This document shows, one piece after another, positions 17,086-26,389 of a stretch of 26,389 bases of DNA. Source of the stretch: Flavobacteriales bacterium UBA7430. GTDB taxonomy: Bacteria; Bacteroidota; Bacteroidia; Flavobacteriales; UBA7430. Position 1 is the stretch's first letter; the number at the start of each line of letters is the position of its first letter. The notes under the pieces are model-generated. The model did not search any database and was not told the DNA's origin. It was given only the letters and a program-made list of their open reading frames with translations. Location: assembly GCA_002478765.1 (NCBI GenBank), contig DLQO01000063.1, positions 1 to 26,389 on the forward strand, in the 5' to 3' direction. The translations under genes and the position numbers were made by a program.

Positions 17086-19476
17086 CTACAAGTTTTTTCT
17101 TATCCTTAATGCGTCCAATTCAATGTCTTCTTCTTCATCTAAAATGTCAATCAATGGTTCTCGGAATGACCGGGTAGTGATCATGCGCTCCAAAGAAAGC
17201 AACAAAGAAGGTAATAATAGCAAGTTTGCCATCATGGCAAACAATAATGTTACAGATACCAGAAGACCCAAAGCAACCGTGCCTCCAAAGTCTGATGCTA
17301 TAAAGATAGAAAAACCAAAGAATAAGACAATTGAAGTGTAAAACATACTCACACCTGTTTCTTTTAAAGCACTTATTACAGCCGGACGAATGTTCCATTG
17401 GTTTGCCTTAAGCTCTTGCCTATATTTTGCTAAAAAATGAATGGTATCATCGATAGAGATCCCAAATGCAATGCTAAAAACTAAAATGGTTGAAGGCTTA
17501 ATAGATATGCCAAAGTAACCCATCAAAGCTCCAGTGAGCACCAATGGAATTAAATTGGGCAATAACGATACGACCACCATTCTGGAAGAAGAAAACATCC
17601 AAGCCATTAAAATAGCAATCAAGCCAACAGCAAGAAGTAAGCTACTAAACAGGTTTTTGACCAAGTAGGTCGTACCCTCTAAAAACAACACACTGGTTCC
17701 GGTTATCGAAACATCGTATCGATTGGGATTGAATATTTCATCAATTTTAGGCTGAATCGAATCTCTTAAGGCCCGCATTTCTTTGGTTCCTATATTTTTC
17801 ATTCTGGCAGAGATACGTGCCACTCGTTTTGTAGAATCAACGAATCCCTCAAAAAGACCTTCCCCTCCTGTGCCTAGGGTATTGTTGGCATATTTTAAAA
17901 TCATATTCTTCTCTTGTGAAGAAGGCAGACTGTAATAGTTGGGGTTGCCATTGTAATAGGCTTGCTTTGAAAATTTAGCTAAATCGACAATCGAAATTGG
18001 GCTCGAAATTTGAGGATAATCTGCTAAAACATTTTCTAATTTCTCAATACGCTTTAGCGTAGAGGACTTGCTTACCCCATTTTTCTTTTGTGTATCCACA
18101 ACAATTTCAAAAGGCATCACCCCCGAAAAATTTTGCTCAAAAAAGTTCAAACTTAAAGCTATTGGATCGTCTTTTTTAACATCATCAACGATGTTGCCTG
18201 TTGTTTGGATTTTGGAGACCCCATAAAAAGCAAACAAAAGCAATACGGCTGATGAAATATAAACCGATTTCCGGTGGTATAAAACGACCTTCTCCATCCA
18301 CAAAATTAGCCGATTGACCCACGTTCGTTTCAAATGCCACAAATGGCGTTCTCGAGGCGCTGGTAAAAAACTATATATGGAAGGTATGATGATCAGTGAG
18401 ATAAAAAATACCAATAAAATATTAATCGAAGCGACAATACCAAATTCAACCAACATTTGAGTTTGTGTAATCAAGAAGGTTGCGAAACCAGCAGCCGTGG
18501 TTGCATTGGTCATGAAAGTTGCGTTACCTACCTTCTGAATGACACGCGTTAAAGCCTTAACTTTATTGCCGTGCAATTTAAACTCATTGTGGTATTTATT
18601 TAGTAAAAAAATGCAATTCGGAATCCCTATTACGATAATTAGTGGCGGGATTAATGCCGTTAGAATTGTGATCTTAAAGCCCAAAATCGCAATGGTGGCT
18701 ACCGCCCATATCACACCAATGCCCACAACGAGCATGGAATAGAACATGGCAGAAAACGAGCGGAAAAATAAAAGCATAATCAAAGCGGTAACACCCATGG
18801 CCAGAAATATAAACATCTGGACTTCTGCTTTTGTCTTAACAGCTCCTTTGGTCCTAATGTAGGGCAAACCTGAATAATGAATGTCTACATTAATTTGCTC
18901 TGCAAAAGGGTTCACAATATCCTCAATTAAATGAATAAGGTCGACTCTGGCTTCCGAATTTAAATACCCTTTATCCAATGTTAAAGCCATTAAATAAGCC
19001 TTCTCATCTGCATTGTAGAGCAGTTTGTTGTAAAAAGGTAAATTGGAAATCTTCTGTTCAACAAGATTGACTTGCTCTTGGTTTTCAAGTGGGCTTGGAC
19101 TTATCGATTTGAACTCAAAAGACTTTAACTCCACATTTTTTTCCATGTCGTAAACCTGAAGCAACGACATCACTTCTTCAACACCAACGACATCGTTCAA
19201 TCGATTACAAACGTTATGAAATGCATTGAAATTATCCAACTGAAACAAAGAATCAGATTGAAAACCAACCACCATAACATTCCCCTCTTGGCCAAAATGA
19301 TTTAAGAAATCTTGGTACTCTAAGGAAATAGGATCGTCCTCAGGAAGCAAGGACATAAACTCATAGGAATACAAAACTTTACCTGCTTTTTTAGCCATAA
19401 AAAAGGTTGCGACCCCTATGGCTACAAGTAAAAATAACTTATATCGTAATATAAATCGGGAAATGAGTGCCCACAT
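17086..19476 (-). CDS. RND-superfamily (MMPL/Patched-like) inner-membrane transporter
   Basis: The 796-residue protein has the duplicated RND layout. TM1 is at about 13-29, a periplasmic domain spans about 35-215, and TM2-6 span about 220-370. TM7 is at about 404-422, a second periplasmic domain spans about 425-608, and TM8-12 span about 609-762. A short acidic cytoplasmic tail (DEEEDIELD) closes it. TM10 holds [11 protein letters not shown] with Asp676-Asp677, the typical proton-relay pair. The matching position in TM4 reads GIPNCIF and lacks an acidic residue. No membrane-fusion protein or outer-membrane partner is adjacent, which fits the lipid- or hopanoid-exporting Patched/HpnN/MmpL branch better than a tripartite drug pump. 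It lies between frr (38 bases) and rfbA (1 base). Substrate unknown. Confidence 0.88.
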   Translation of the reverse strand: MWALISRFILRYKLFLLVAIGVATFFMAKKAGKVLYSYEFMSLLPEDDPISLEYQDFLNHFGQEGNVMVVGFQSDSLFQLDNFNAFHNVCNRLNDVVGVEEVMSLLQVYDMEKNVELKSFEFKSISPSPLENQEQVNLVEQKISNLPFYNKLLYNADEKAYLMALTLDKGYLNSEARVDLIHLIEDIVNPFAEQINVDIHYSGLPYIRTKGAVKTKAEVQMFIFLAMGVTALIMLLFFRSFSAMFYSMLVVGIGVIWAVATIAILGFKITILTALIPPLIIVIGIPNCIFLLNKYHNEFKLHGNKVKALTRVIQKVGNATFMTNATTAAGFATFLITQTQMLVEFGIVASINILLVFFISLIIIPSIYSFLPAPRERHLWHLKRTWVNRLILWMEKVVLYHRKSVYISSAVLLLFAFYGVSKIQTTGNIVDDVKKDDPIALSLNFFEQNFSGVMPFEIVVDTQKKNGVSKSSTLKRIEKLENVLADYPQISSPISIVDLAKFSKQAYYNGNPNYYSLPSSQEKNMILKYANNTLGTGGEGLFEGFVDSTKRVARISARMKNIGTKEMRALRDSIQPKIDEIFNPNRYDVSITGTSVLFLEGTTYLVKNLFSSLLLAVGLIAILMAWMFSSSRMVVVSLLPNLIPLVLTGALMGYFGISIKPSTILVFSIAFGISIDDTIHFLAKYRQELKANQWNIRPAVISALKETGVSMFYTSIVLFFGFSIFIASDFGGTVALGLLVSVTLLFAMMANLLLLPSLLLSLERMITTRSFREPLIDILDEEEDIELDALRIRKNL

Positions 19477-19514
19477 ATGATTTTAAGATAAGAAAATTGT
19501 AAGTAAGATTTACC

Positions 19515-20078
19515 TTACACTTTCATAATGTCAGCTTCCTTATCTTTTAAGATAAGATCTACCTTGGAGATGTATTTATCCGTAAGATTTTGCACGGATG
19601 CCTCGGCATCTTTCACCACATCTTCAGCTAAACCGTCTTTACCTAACTTTTTAATCTCATCATTCGCATCCTTTCGAGCACTCCTTATGGAAACTTTACA
19701 ATTTTCAGCTTCTGATTTTGATCGTTTTGCCAATTCAATTCTCCGCTCTTCGGTAAGTGGTGGAATGTTGATGATTAACATTTCACCGTTATCCATTGGG
19801 CTAAAACCTAGGTTGGCGTTAATAATCGCTTTATTCAGCTCAACAAGCATTGCTTTTTCCCAAGGCTGAACAGTTAATGTTCGGCCATCAGGTGTACCCA
19901 CGTTAGCGACCTGAGGAAGAGCGGTCATGGATCCGTAATAGTCTACCATTACGCCAGACAGCATTTGAGGATTCGCTCTACCGGCTCGTATTTTCAATAA
20001 TTCTGATTCGTAGTGAAGAATCGACTTATTCATACTTTCAGAAGCGCTATCCAAACAAAATTCTACCTCTTCGTTCAT
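19515..20078 (-). CDS. frr: Ribosome recycling factor
   Basis: RRF works with EF-G to split post-termination ribosomes. The 187 residues match the family length of about 185. The sequence has the recognisable LLKIRAGRANPQML segment (about 27-40), VDYYGS, VQPWEKAM and NIPPLTEERRIELAK. A C-terminal helix contains RSARKDANDEIKKL. It follows pyrH by 21 bases, the very common bacterial pyrH-frr pair. No Shine-Dalgarno sequence is seen before the ATG at 20078. Confidence 0.97.
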   Translation of the reverse strand: MNEEVEFCLDSASESMNKSILHYESELLKIRAGRANPQMLSGVMVDYYGSMTALPQVANVGTPDGRTLTVQPWEKAMLVELNKAIINANLGFSPMDNGEMLIINIPPLTEERRIELAKRSKSEAENCKVSIRSARKDANDEIKKLGKDGLAEDVVKDAEASVQNLTDKYISKVDLILKDKEADIMKV

Positions 20079-20099
20079 CTCGTCTTATTTTTATTGTCC

Positions 20100-20807
20100 T
20101 TAAAAGTTCACTAGTGTACCAACATCTTCTCCTTTTACAGCATTCTGTAAATTCCCTGCTATGTTCATATTAAAAACAATAATGGGTAATTTATTCTCAT
20201 TGCACAAAGTAAAAGCAGTCATGTCCATAACTCGAAGTCCTTTCTTATAAACTTCATCAAATGTAACAGACTCATATTTAATAGCGGTAGGGTCTTTCTC
20301 AGGATCTGCAGTGTAAATACCATCAACACGCGTTCCTTTGAGGATTATATCAGCCTCTACTTCTATGGCACGGAGTGTTGCTGCTGTATCTGTCGTAAAA
20401 TAAGGATTTCCAGTTCCAGCAGAAAAAATAACAACCCGTCCTTTTTCTAAATGTCTCAAAGCTCTACGTCGAATAAAAGGCTCCGCAACCTCATCCATTT
20501 TGATGGCTGACATGACGCGTGTTTTCACATGGATGTCTTCAAGAGCAGATTGAAGAGCCAAACCATTGATGACGGTAGCCAACATACCCATATAATCACC
20601 TTGGACACGATCCATGCCGCTATTGGCTGCTTGGATGCCACGAAAAATATTTCCTCCACCAATCACGATGGCAACTTGACAGCCCTGGTTCACTATACTC
20701 TGAATATCTCGTGCGTATTCAGATATTTTCTCAGGAGAAATACCGTAGTCACCATCTCCCATCAAAGCCTCTCCGCTCAGCTTTAAAAGTATTCTTTTGT
20801 ATTTCAT
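20100..20807 (-). CDS. pyrH: Uridylate kinase (UMP kinase)
   Basis: PyrH phosphorylates UMP to UDP for pyrimidine nucleotide synthesis and is a hexameric amino-acid-kinase-fold enzyme. The 235 residues include [11 protein letters not shown] at 7-17, GGGNIFRG at 50-57 (phosphate/UMP binding) and a [12 protein letters not shown] segment near 137-148. [17 protein letters not shown], a hallmark of the family, is present in the C-terminal half. It is the first gene after the terminator that ends the rplM-tsf block. It has its own -7 box 18 bases upstream, so it probably starts a new transcript leading through frr and beyond. Confidence 0.97.
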   Translation of the reverse strand: MKYKRILLKLSGEALMGDGDYGISPEKISEYARDIQSIVNQGCQVAIVIGGGNIFRGIQAANSGMDRVQGDYMGMLATVINGLALQSALEDIHVKTRVMSAIKMDEVAEPFIRRRALRHLEKGRVVIFSAGTGNPYFTTDTAATLRAIEVEADIILKGTRVDGIYTADPEKDPTAIKYESVTFDEVYKKGLRVMDMTAFTLCNENKLPIIVFNMNIAGNLQNAVKGEDVGTLVNF

Positions 20808-20824
20808 AGAAGTTAATCGTTTCT

Positions 20825-20832
20825 CAAAGATA
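20825..20832 (-). promoter_or_regulatory. -7 box (TATCTTTG) of the pyrH promoter
   Basis: The minus strand has TATCTTTG ending 17 bases before the pyrH ATG, just downstream of the tsf terminator. A good -33 TTTG is not visible. The position predicts a leader of roughly 12-15 bases. Confidence 0.55.
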
Positions 20833-20880
20833 AATAAATCAGTTCAAGTAAAAATAAAGAAGCTTAGAATTTTTGAGCAC

Positions 20881-20911
20881 AAAAAAAACCACTCAAATTG
20901 AGTGGTTTTTT
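20881..20911 (-). terminator. Strong intrinsic terminator after tsf
   Basis: CCACTCAA (20889-20896) and TTGAGTGG (20898-20905) form a near-perfect palindrome. It is flanked by eight A (20881-20888) and six T (20906-20911), and stands about 18 bases after the tsf stop. On the minus strand the stem is followed by eight T. It marks the end of the rplM-rpsI-rpsB-tsf transcript. Confidence 0.93.
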
Positions 20912-20928
20912 ATGCATATCATCAGGCA

Positions 20929-21891
20929 TTAACCTAACGCTACTCTTTTAAAGCCTGCTACAGAAACATCACCATAAGTAGCGACATATTCAGCAACAGA
21001 TTGCTTCTCATCTTTAATGAATACTTGGTCTAAAAGACACATCTCTTGATCAAGCGTTGTGTTATCAGCAATGAACCTTGTTACCTTTCCAGGAACAATT
21101 TTATCCCAAATTTTCTCTGGTTTACCTTCCGCTTGTAATTGCGCTTCGATGGCTGCTTTAGCCTCGGCAACTACCGCATCAGTTAACTGAGCTCTGGAAA
21201 TGTATTGAGGAACATTCTTTAAGGTTTTACCCAAACGTGCCAACTCAATGTTATCTTTTTCAATAACAGCAATTCGAGCCTCTGTTTCTGAAGCAACGAA
21301 TGCAGAATCAAAATCTTTAAACGATAAGGTTGAAGCTCCCATTGAAGCCACCTGCATAGACAAGTCTTTAGCCAGTGCGTCTGCATTGTCAACGACCTTA
21401 CTCAAACCAACCAAAACTGCAATTTTAGATCCGTGTGTGTAGGAACCAACATAATGGGCCTCAACTCTTTCAAATCCTTTAATTTCAATTTTCTCACCGA
21501 TAACACCTGACTGTTCCGTCAATTTATCAGCAACACTCATTCCACCAAAATCAGCAGCTAAAAACGCATCTTTATCAGCGCTGTTTAGAGCAATTTCAGC
21601 AAATTCAGAAGCTAGGGCTTTGAAGGAATCATTGATGGCAACGAAATCAGTTTCACAAGCTAATACAATAGCAACACCAACCGTGTTGTCAGCATTAATT
21701 CGTGTCAAGGCAACACCTTCAGAGGCATCTCGATCAGCGCGCTTTGCAGCAATTTTCTGACCTTTCTTACGAAGAACATCTACAGCAGCATCGAAATCAC
21801 CTTCAGCTTCTACAAGAGCTTTCTTGCAGTCCATCATTCCGGCACCCGTTTGCTTTCTTAATTTATTTACTTCTGCGGCAGTAATTTTCAT
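20929..21891 (-). CDS. tsf: Elongation factor Ts
   Basis: EF-Ts is the nucleotide-exchange factor that regenerates EF-Tu-GTP. The 320 residues exceed the E. coli length of 283, with a longer core region, which I believe is usual for Bacteroidota. The N-terminal UBA-like domain KLRKQTGAGMMDCKKAL (about 10-26) and the TDF motif at 81-83 (TDFVAIN; TDFVARN in most species), which contacts EF-Tu, are clear. It follows rpsB by 21 bases in the conserved rpsB-tsf pair and ends before a strong terminator. Confidence 0.97.
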   Translation of the reverse strand: MKITAAEVNKLRKQTGAGMMDCKKALVEAEGDFDAAVDVLRKKGQKIAAKRADRDASEGVALTRINADNTVGVAIVLACETDFVAINDSFKALASEFAEIALNSADKDAFLAADFGGMSVADKLTEQSGVIGEKIEIKGFERVEAHYVGSYTHGSKIAVLVGLSKVVDNADALAKDLSMQVASMGASTLSFKDFDSAFVASETEARIAVIEKDNIELARLGKTLKNVPQYISRAQLTDAVVAEAKAAIEAQLQAEGKPEKIWDKIVPGKVTRFIADNTTLDQEMCLLDQVFIKDEKQSVAEYVATYGDVSVAGFKRVALG

Positions 21892-21912
21892 GATAATGCT
21901 ACTCTTTAACGT

Positions 21913-22692
21913 TTATTCAGCTTTTTCAGCTGGTTTTTCTTTTTTCTCTTTAGAAGCTTCTTCTTTAGCAGCTTCATCTTTTTTGGCAGCAGCCTGAACG
22001 TCTTTCTCCTTCTTACGTTCAGCCAATCCTTCTTTAACACCTTGATTGACTGCCTCCATAATGATGGTGATCGATTTCGAAGCATCATCATTTGCTGGAA
22101 TTGCGAAATCTACCAACTCAGGGTCTGCATTCGTATCTACGATAGCAAAAGTAGGGATCCCCAACTTCTTAGCTTCTGCGATTGCGATTGCTTCACGCTT
22201 CAAATCAACGACAAATAATGCTGCCGGAAGGCGAGTCATATCCGAAATTGAACCTAAGTTTTTTTCGAGTTTCGCACGTTGACGATCAATTTGCAAACGC
22301 TCTCTTTTGGAAAGGACCATGAAGGTTCCGTCTGCTTTCATTTTATCAATTGACGACATCTTTTTTACCGCCTTACGGATGGTAACAAAGTTCGTTAGCA
22401 TACCACCTGGCCAACGCTCGGTGATGTATGGCATGTTCACTTCTTTAGCGGCTTCAGAAACGATTTCTTTTGCCTGCTTCTTGGTAGCAACATACATGAT
22501 TTTTCTTCCCGATCGGGAGATCTTTTTCATTGCTTCAGAAGCTTCGTCTAGCTTTACTGCAGTTTTGTTAAGATCGATGATGTGAATCCCATTACGCTCC
22601 ATAAAAATGTAAGGAGCCATGTTTGGATTCCATTTGCGCGTTAGGTGACCAAAGTGTACACCTGCGTCTAAGAGTTCTTTAATTTCAGCCAT
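21913..22692 (-). CDS. rpsB: 30S ribosomal protein S2
   Basis: S2 is a late-assembling protein of the small subunit. The core (about 1-221) has LLDAGVHFGHLTRKWNPNMAPYIF at the N-terminus and ITERWPGGMLTNF in the middle, both highly conserved. The C-terminal 38 residues from about 222 are a low-complexity Lys/Glu/Ala tail not found in the shorter E. coli protein. The gene lies 91 bases after rpsI. That gap holds no hairpin with a T-tract and no clear -7 box, so read-through from rplM-rpsI is likely. Confidence 0.97.
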   Translation of the reverse strand: MAEIKELLDAGVHFGHLTRKWNPNMAPYIFMERNGIHIIDLNKTAVKLDEASEAMKKISRSGRKIMYVATKKQAKEIVSEAAKEVNMPYITERWPGGMLTNFVTIRKAVKKMSSIDKMKADGTFMVLSKRERLQIDRQRAKLEKNLGSISDMTRLPAALFVVDLKREAIAIAEAKKLGIPTFAIVDTNADPELVDFAIPANDDASKSITIIMEAVNQGVKEGLAERKKEKDVQAAAKKDEAAKEEASKEKKEKPAEKAE

Positions 22693-22783
22693 TTTAATTG
22701 TCTGTTTACTTTCTTTTTACGTTTTTTTCGCAATTGCTAGGTAATGCCAAAGCAGTCTTAACAATTTAGATACTAAACCAATA

Positions 22784-23170
22784 TTAACGTTTCGAGAACT
22801 GGAATTTCTTACGAGCTTTCTTCTGTCCTGGTTTCTTACGCTCAACCATTCTAGGGTCACGAGTTAGCAATCCTTCTGGTTTTAAGGCTGCACGGTGATC
22901 AGGATTTATTTGAACCAAAGCACGTGAGATCCCCAAGCGAATTGCTTCTGCTTGACCGGTGATACCACCGCCGTCTACGTTTACTCTAATATCGTATTGA
23001 CCCTCAACACCGGCCAAAGCTTGAGCTTGCTCAAGTTTGTATTGTAGCGTAGCAGTAGTGAAGTAATCTTTTACATCTCTACCGTTTACAGTAACTGCAC
23101 CTTTACCATCGGAAAGGTAAACACGAGCTATTGCTTTTTTTCTTCTACCGATTGTGTGAACAACTTCCAT
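22784..23170 (-). CDS. rpsI: 30S ribosomal protein S9
   Basis: S9 contacts the P-site tRNA anticodon stem with its C-terminal tail. The 128 residues are normal. TIGRRKKAIARVYL at the N-terminus, NVDGGGITGQAEAIRLGISRALV in the middle and the terminal basic tail KKARKKFQFSKR are diagnostic. It starts one base after the rplM stop, as in the near-universal rplM-rpsI pair, so the two are translated from one message. Confidence 0.98.
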   Translation of the reverse strand: MEVVHTIGRRKKAIARVYLSDGKGAVTVNGRDVKDYFTTATLQYKLEQAQALAGVEGQYDIRVNVDGGGITGQAEAIRLGISRALVQINPDHRAALKPEGLLTRDPRMVERKKPGQKKARKKFQFSKR

Positions 23171-23171
23171 C

Positions 23172-23627
23172 TTACTTGATATCTTTTAAGTTGATTTGTT
23201 TTGGCTTTTGAGCATCCAAACCGTGTACATCGCCAACGAAGACACGTAAATTTTTGTTCAATGCAGCCCCTAATTTGTTTTTTGGAAGCATTCCATAAAC
23301 AGCCTTGGTCACAAGACGTGTTGGATCCTTCTCAAAAACTTCTCTTGCTGTTGCGTTACGTTGACCACCAGGATATCCTGTATGGCTAATGTATTCTTTA
23401 GCTTCCCATTTGTTTCCAGTTAAAACAATCTTCTCAGCGTTAATCACAATCACGTTATCACCACAATCTACGTGCGGTGTGTAACTTGGCTTGTGCTTAC
23501 CACGAATCAGAAATGCAACCTTAGAAGCCATACGCCCCAACGTCTGTCCTTCAGCATCCACCAACAACCATTCTTTTTGAACGGTCTGTGCGTTAGCTGA
23601 AACAGTTTTGTAGCTTAATGTATTCAC
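23172..23627 (-). CDS. rplM: 50S ribosomal protein L13 (GTG start)
   Basis: L13 is an early-assembly protein of the large subunit. The 151 residues contain NTLSYKT at the start, DAEGQTLGRMASKVA (about 25-39), YTPHVDCGDNVIVINAEKI and GYPGGQRNATAREVF, as in Bacteroidota L13. The start codon is GTG (complement of 23625-23627), because an in-frame TAA lies two codons upstream and the N-terminus from here matches the family exactly. It is the first gene of the rplM-rpsI-rpsB-tsf run. A -7 box and leader hairpin precede it, which suggests leader-based control, although that is unproven. Confidence 0.96.
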   Translation of the reverse strand: MNTLSYKTVSANAQTVQKEWLLVDAEGQTLGRMASKVAFLIRGKHKPSYTPHVDCGDNVIVINAEKIVLTGNKWEAKEYISHTGYPGGQRNATAREVFEKDPTRLVTKAVYGMLPKNKLGAALNKNLRVFVGDVHGLDAQKPKQINLKDIK

Positions 23628-23665
23628 CTTTTACTGATTTAGGTTAATTAATTATTCCCTTACAA

Positions 23666-23684
23666 ATGGACATAACATGCCCAT
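23666..23684 (-). promoter_or_regulatory. Hairpin in the rplM leader
   Basis: On the minus strand ATGGGCAT, loop GTT, ATGTCCAT forms an 8-bp stem with one G-U pair. It begins about 6-8 bases after the expected transcription start and about 39 bases before the GTG. It has no T-tract, so it is not a terminator. It is a candidate site for autoregulation or mRNA stability. Confidence 0.45.
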
Positions 23685-23695
23685 AAAACGGACGG

Positions 23696-23703
23696 CAAAG
23701 TTA
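23696..23703 (-). promoter_or_regulatory. -7 box (TAACTTTG) of the rplM operon promoter
   Basis: The minus strand reads TAACTTTG, an exact TAnnTTTG match, about 70 bases before the GTG. A TTTG lies only 13 bases upstream (complement of 23717-23720), closer than the usual 19-21. The rest of the 220-base gap also has a short inverted repeat AACGAT/ATCGTT at 23762-23781 of unknown meaning. Confidence 0.6.
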
Positions 23704-23829
23704 GGTATTTTTTTGACAAATAACCGCCTACCTATCATTATCTTTTTCCCAAGCTGAAACGAACGATTACCCGATATCGTTTGAAGTGTTGTTTTTCAAT
23801 CAAAAATCTGCACTAAAATGAGCAATTTC

Positions 23830-23846
23830 AGCCTTCGCTAAAGGCT
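23830..23846 (-). terminator. Hairpin directly after kbl, possible weak terminator
   Basis: A perfect 6-bp stem AGCCTT/AAGGCT with a 5-base loop begins one base after the kbl stop on the minus strand. No T-tract follows immediately, so its efficiency as an intrinsic terminator is doubtful. Confidence 0.4.
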
Positions 23847-23847
23847 A

Positions 23848-25035
23848 CTAAATAATTGCCAATTCCTTACCAACTTTCGCAAAAGCTGCGATTGCTTTTT
23901 GAATGTGATGTGATTCATGAGCTGCAGATATTTGAACACGGATGCGTGCCAAATCTTTAGGAACAACGGGGTAGAAGAAACCGATGACATAGATTCCCTC
24001 ATCAAGTAATTTATCGGCAAATCGCTGCGCCAATTCTGCATTGTAGAGCATAACCGGTATGATGGCATGTTCACCCGGACGAAGATCAAAACCTTGAGCT
24101 TCCATTCCTACTCGAAACTGCCTGGCATTCTCTTCCAACTTGTCTCTCAAAAAAGTTGAAACAGAAATTATGTCTAGAACTTTAATTGCTGCACCTACAA
24201 TAGAAGGAGCTAAAGAGTTCGAAAACAAATACGGCCGAGAGCGCTGACGCAATAGGTCGACAATTTCCTTTTTAGCCGAAGTAAAACCTCCCATAGCACC
24301 ACCCAAAGCTTTTCCCAAAGTACCTGTAATGATGTCTACACGACCCATCACGCCACAATGCTCATGCGTTCCTCTTCCTGTGTTCCCAACAAAACCTGTT
24401 GCATGCGAATCGTCGACCATCACTAGTGCATCGTACTTATCTGCCAGGTCACAAATCAAGTTGAGTTTTGCCATAGAACCATCCATCGAGAAAATACCAT
24501 CGGTAACGATAACTTTGAAACGAGCAGAATGAGCCTCTTGCAATTTAGCTTCCAAATCGTCCATATCATTATTCTTATAGCGATATCGATGCGCTTTGCA
24601 CAATCGAATGCCGTCTATGATGGAAGCATGATTTAAAGCATCCGACACAATCGCATCCTCCTCCGAAAAGAGCGGCTCAAAAAGCCCTCCATTCGCATCA
24701 AAAGCTGCAGCATACAAAATCGTATCCTCCATGCCTAAAAAGTTGGAAATCTTATTTTCTAAGGCTTTATGGATGTCTTGCGTTCCACAAATAAAACGGA
24801 CTGAAGACATCCCATAACCTCGAGCGTCCAATGCGTCTTTTGCCGCCCTAACAACCTCAGGGTGGGAAGACAAGCCAAGGTAATTGTTGGCGCAGAAATT
24901 AACGACCTCCGACTCTTTACTTACCTTAATAGCAGCGCCTTGCGGAGTAAGAATAATGCGCTCTTTTTTATACAAACCCGACGACTTAATATCATGGAGC
25001 TGATTTTGTAGGTGTGTTTTATAATTTTTATACAA
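23848..25035 (-). CDS. kbl: Glycine C-acetyltransferase (2-amino-3-ketobutyrate CoA ligase), TTG start
   Basis: Kbl cleaves 2-amino-3-ketobutyrate with CoA to glycine and acetyl-CoA in threonine breakdown; it is a PLP-dependent alpha-oxoamine synthase. The 395 residues align closely over their whole length with E. coli Kbl (398). Conserved blocks include [11 protein letters not shown] (about 45-55), [12 protein letters not shown] (about 131-142, His136), VDDSHATG (Asp208-Asp209) and GTLGKALGG with the PLP Lys242. YLFSNSLAP also matches. The start is TTG (complement of 25033-25035): a stop lies upstream in frame, the next Met is near residue 75, and the N-terminus matches the family from here. 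Threonine dehydrogenase (tdh) is not in the window. kbl lies 64 bases after gdhA with no terminator between them. Confidence 0.95.
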   Translation of the reverse strand: MYKNYKTHLQNQLHDIKSSGLYKKERIILTPQGAAIKVSKESEVVNFCANNYLGLSSHPEVVRAAKDALDARGYGMSSVRFICGTQDIHKALENKISNFLGMEDTILYAAAFDANGGLFEPLFSEEDAIVSDALNHASIIDGIRLCKAHRYRYKNNDMDDLEAKLQEAHSARFKVIVTDGIFSMDGSMAKLNLICDLADKYDALVMVDDSHATGFVGNTGRGTHEHCGVMGRVDIITGTLGKALGGAMGGFTSAKKEIVDLLRQRSRPYLFSNSLAPSIVGAAIKVLDIISVSTFLRDKLEENARQFRVGMEAQGFDLRPGEHAIIPVMLYNAELAQRFADKLLDEGIYVIGFFYPVVPKDLARIRVQISAAHESHHIQKAIAAFAKVGKELAII

Positions 25036-25099
25036 ACTGAATTCATCATTAAATTAAAAGATCATTCTAACATTTCTCATTTCACGCGTATTCCTTGAG

Positions 25100-26389
<1,290 letters not shown>

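Noticed and set aside
23713..23718. TTGACA on the plus strand resembling a sigma-70 -35 box
   Set aside because: There is no plus-strand gene downstream and no matching -10; Bacteroidota housekeeping promoters use a different consensus.
25044..25049. ATGATG on the minus strand as the kbl start
   Set aside because: It is out of frame with the Kbl sequence; using it would require a frameshift within the first codons.

Overview
The window looks like chromosomal housekeeping DNA from a Bacteroidota bacterium, most likely a marine-type member of the Flavobacteriales. The evidence is a Porin_10-like outer-membrane protein, Bacteroidota-type ClpP, RplM, SucB and GdhA sequences, AT-rich intergenic DNA, Bacteroidota -7 promoter boxes (TAnnTTTG) and an almost complete absence of Shine-Dalgarno sequences. 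I see no mobile element, CRISPR array, tRNA or rRNA, and no stretch over 300 bases without a gene. The two longest gaps (4894-5154 and 23628-23847) hold promoters.

Left part, 1-9577. The 3' part of an M20 dipeptidase gene is followed by a Porin_10-like barrel gene on the plus strand. Then come clpP and tig on the minus strand, each ending in a clear intrinsic terminator. After a divergent promoter region come fbp (fructose-1,6-bisphosphatase) and mfd (transcription-repair coupling factor) on the plus strand, separated by a strong hairpin. mfd meets a fatty-acid desaturase gene tail to tail with only 2 bases between them.

Right part, 9580-26389. Everything is on the minus strand. In the direction of transcription it reads gdhA (5' end cut by the window edge), kbl, the ribosomal block rplM-rpsI-rpsB-tsf ending in a strong terminator, and then pyrH-frr-RND transporter-rfbA-polyprenyl synthase-hypothetical-sucA-sucB. 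The last block has tiny gaps or overlaps and no intrinsic terminator until the one after sucB. Last comes the desaturase gene with its own promoter.

Functionally the window joins translation (S2, S9, L13, EF-Ts, RRF, trigger factor), protein turnover (ClpP), nucleotide supply (PyrH), central carbon and nitrogen metabolism (FBPase, the 2-oxoglutarate dehydrogenase E1/E2 pair, glutamate dehydrogenase, Kbl), DNA repair (Mfd) and envelope biology (porin, RND transporter, RmlA, polyprenyl synthase, desaturase). Several start sites need correction from the longest reading frame: clpP, tig and sucA start further in, rplM starts with GTG and kbl with TTG. I did not find a convincing novel system. The best leads are an uncharacterised 131-residue protein coupled to the prenyl synthase gene, a hairpin in the rplM leader, an RND transporter with an asymmetric proton-relay motif, and a porin gene that looks leaderless.
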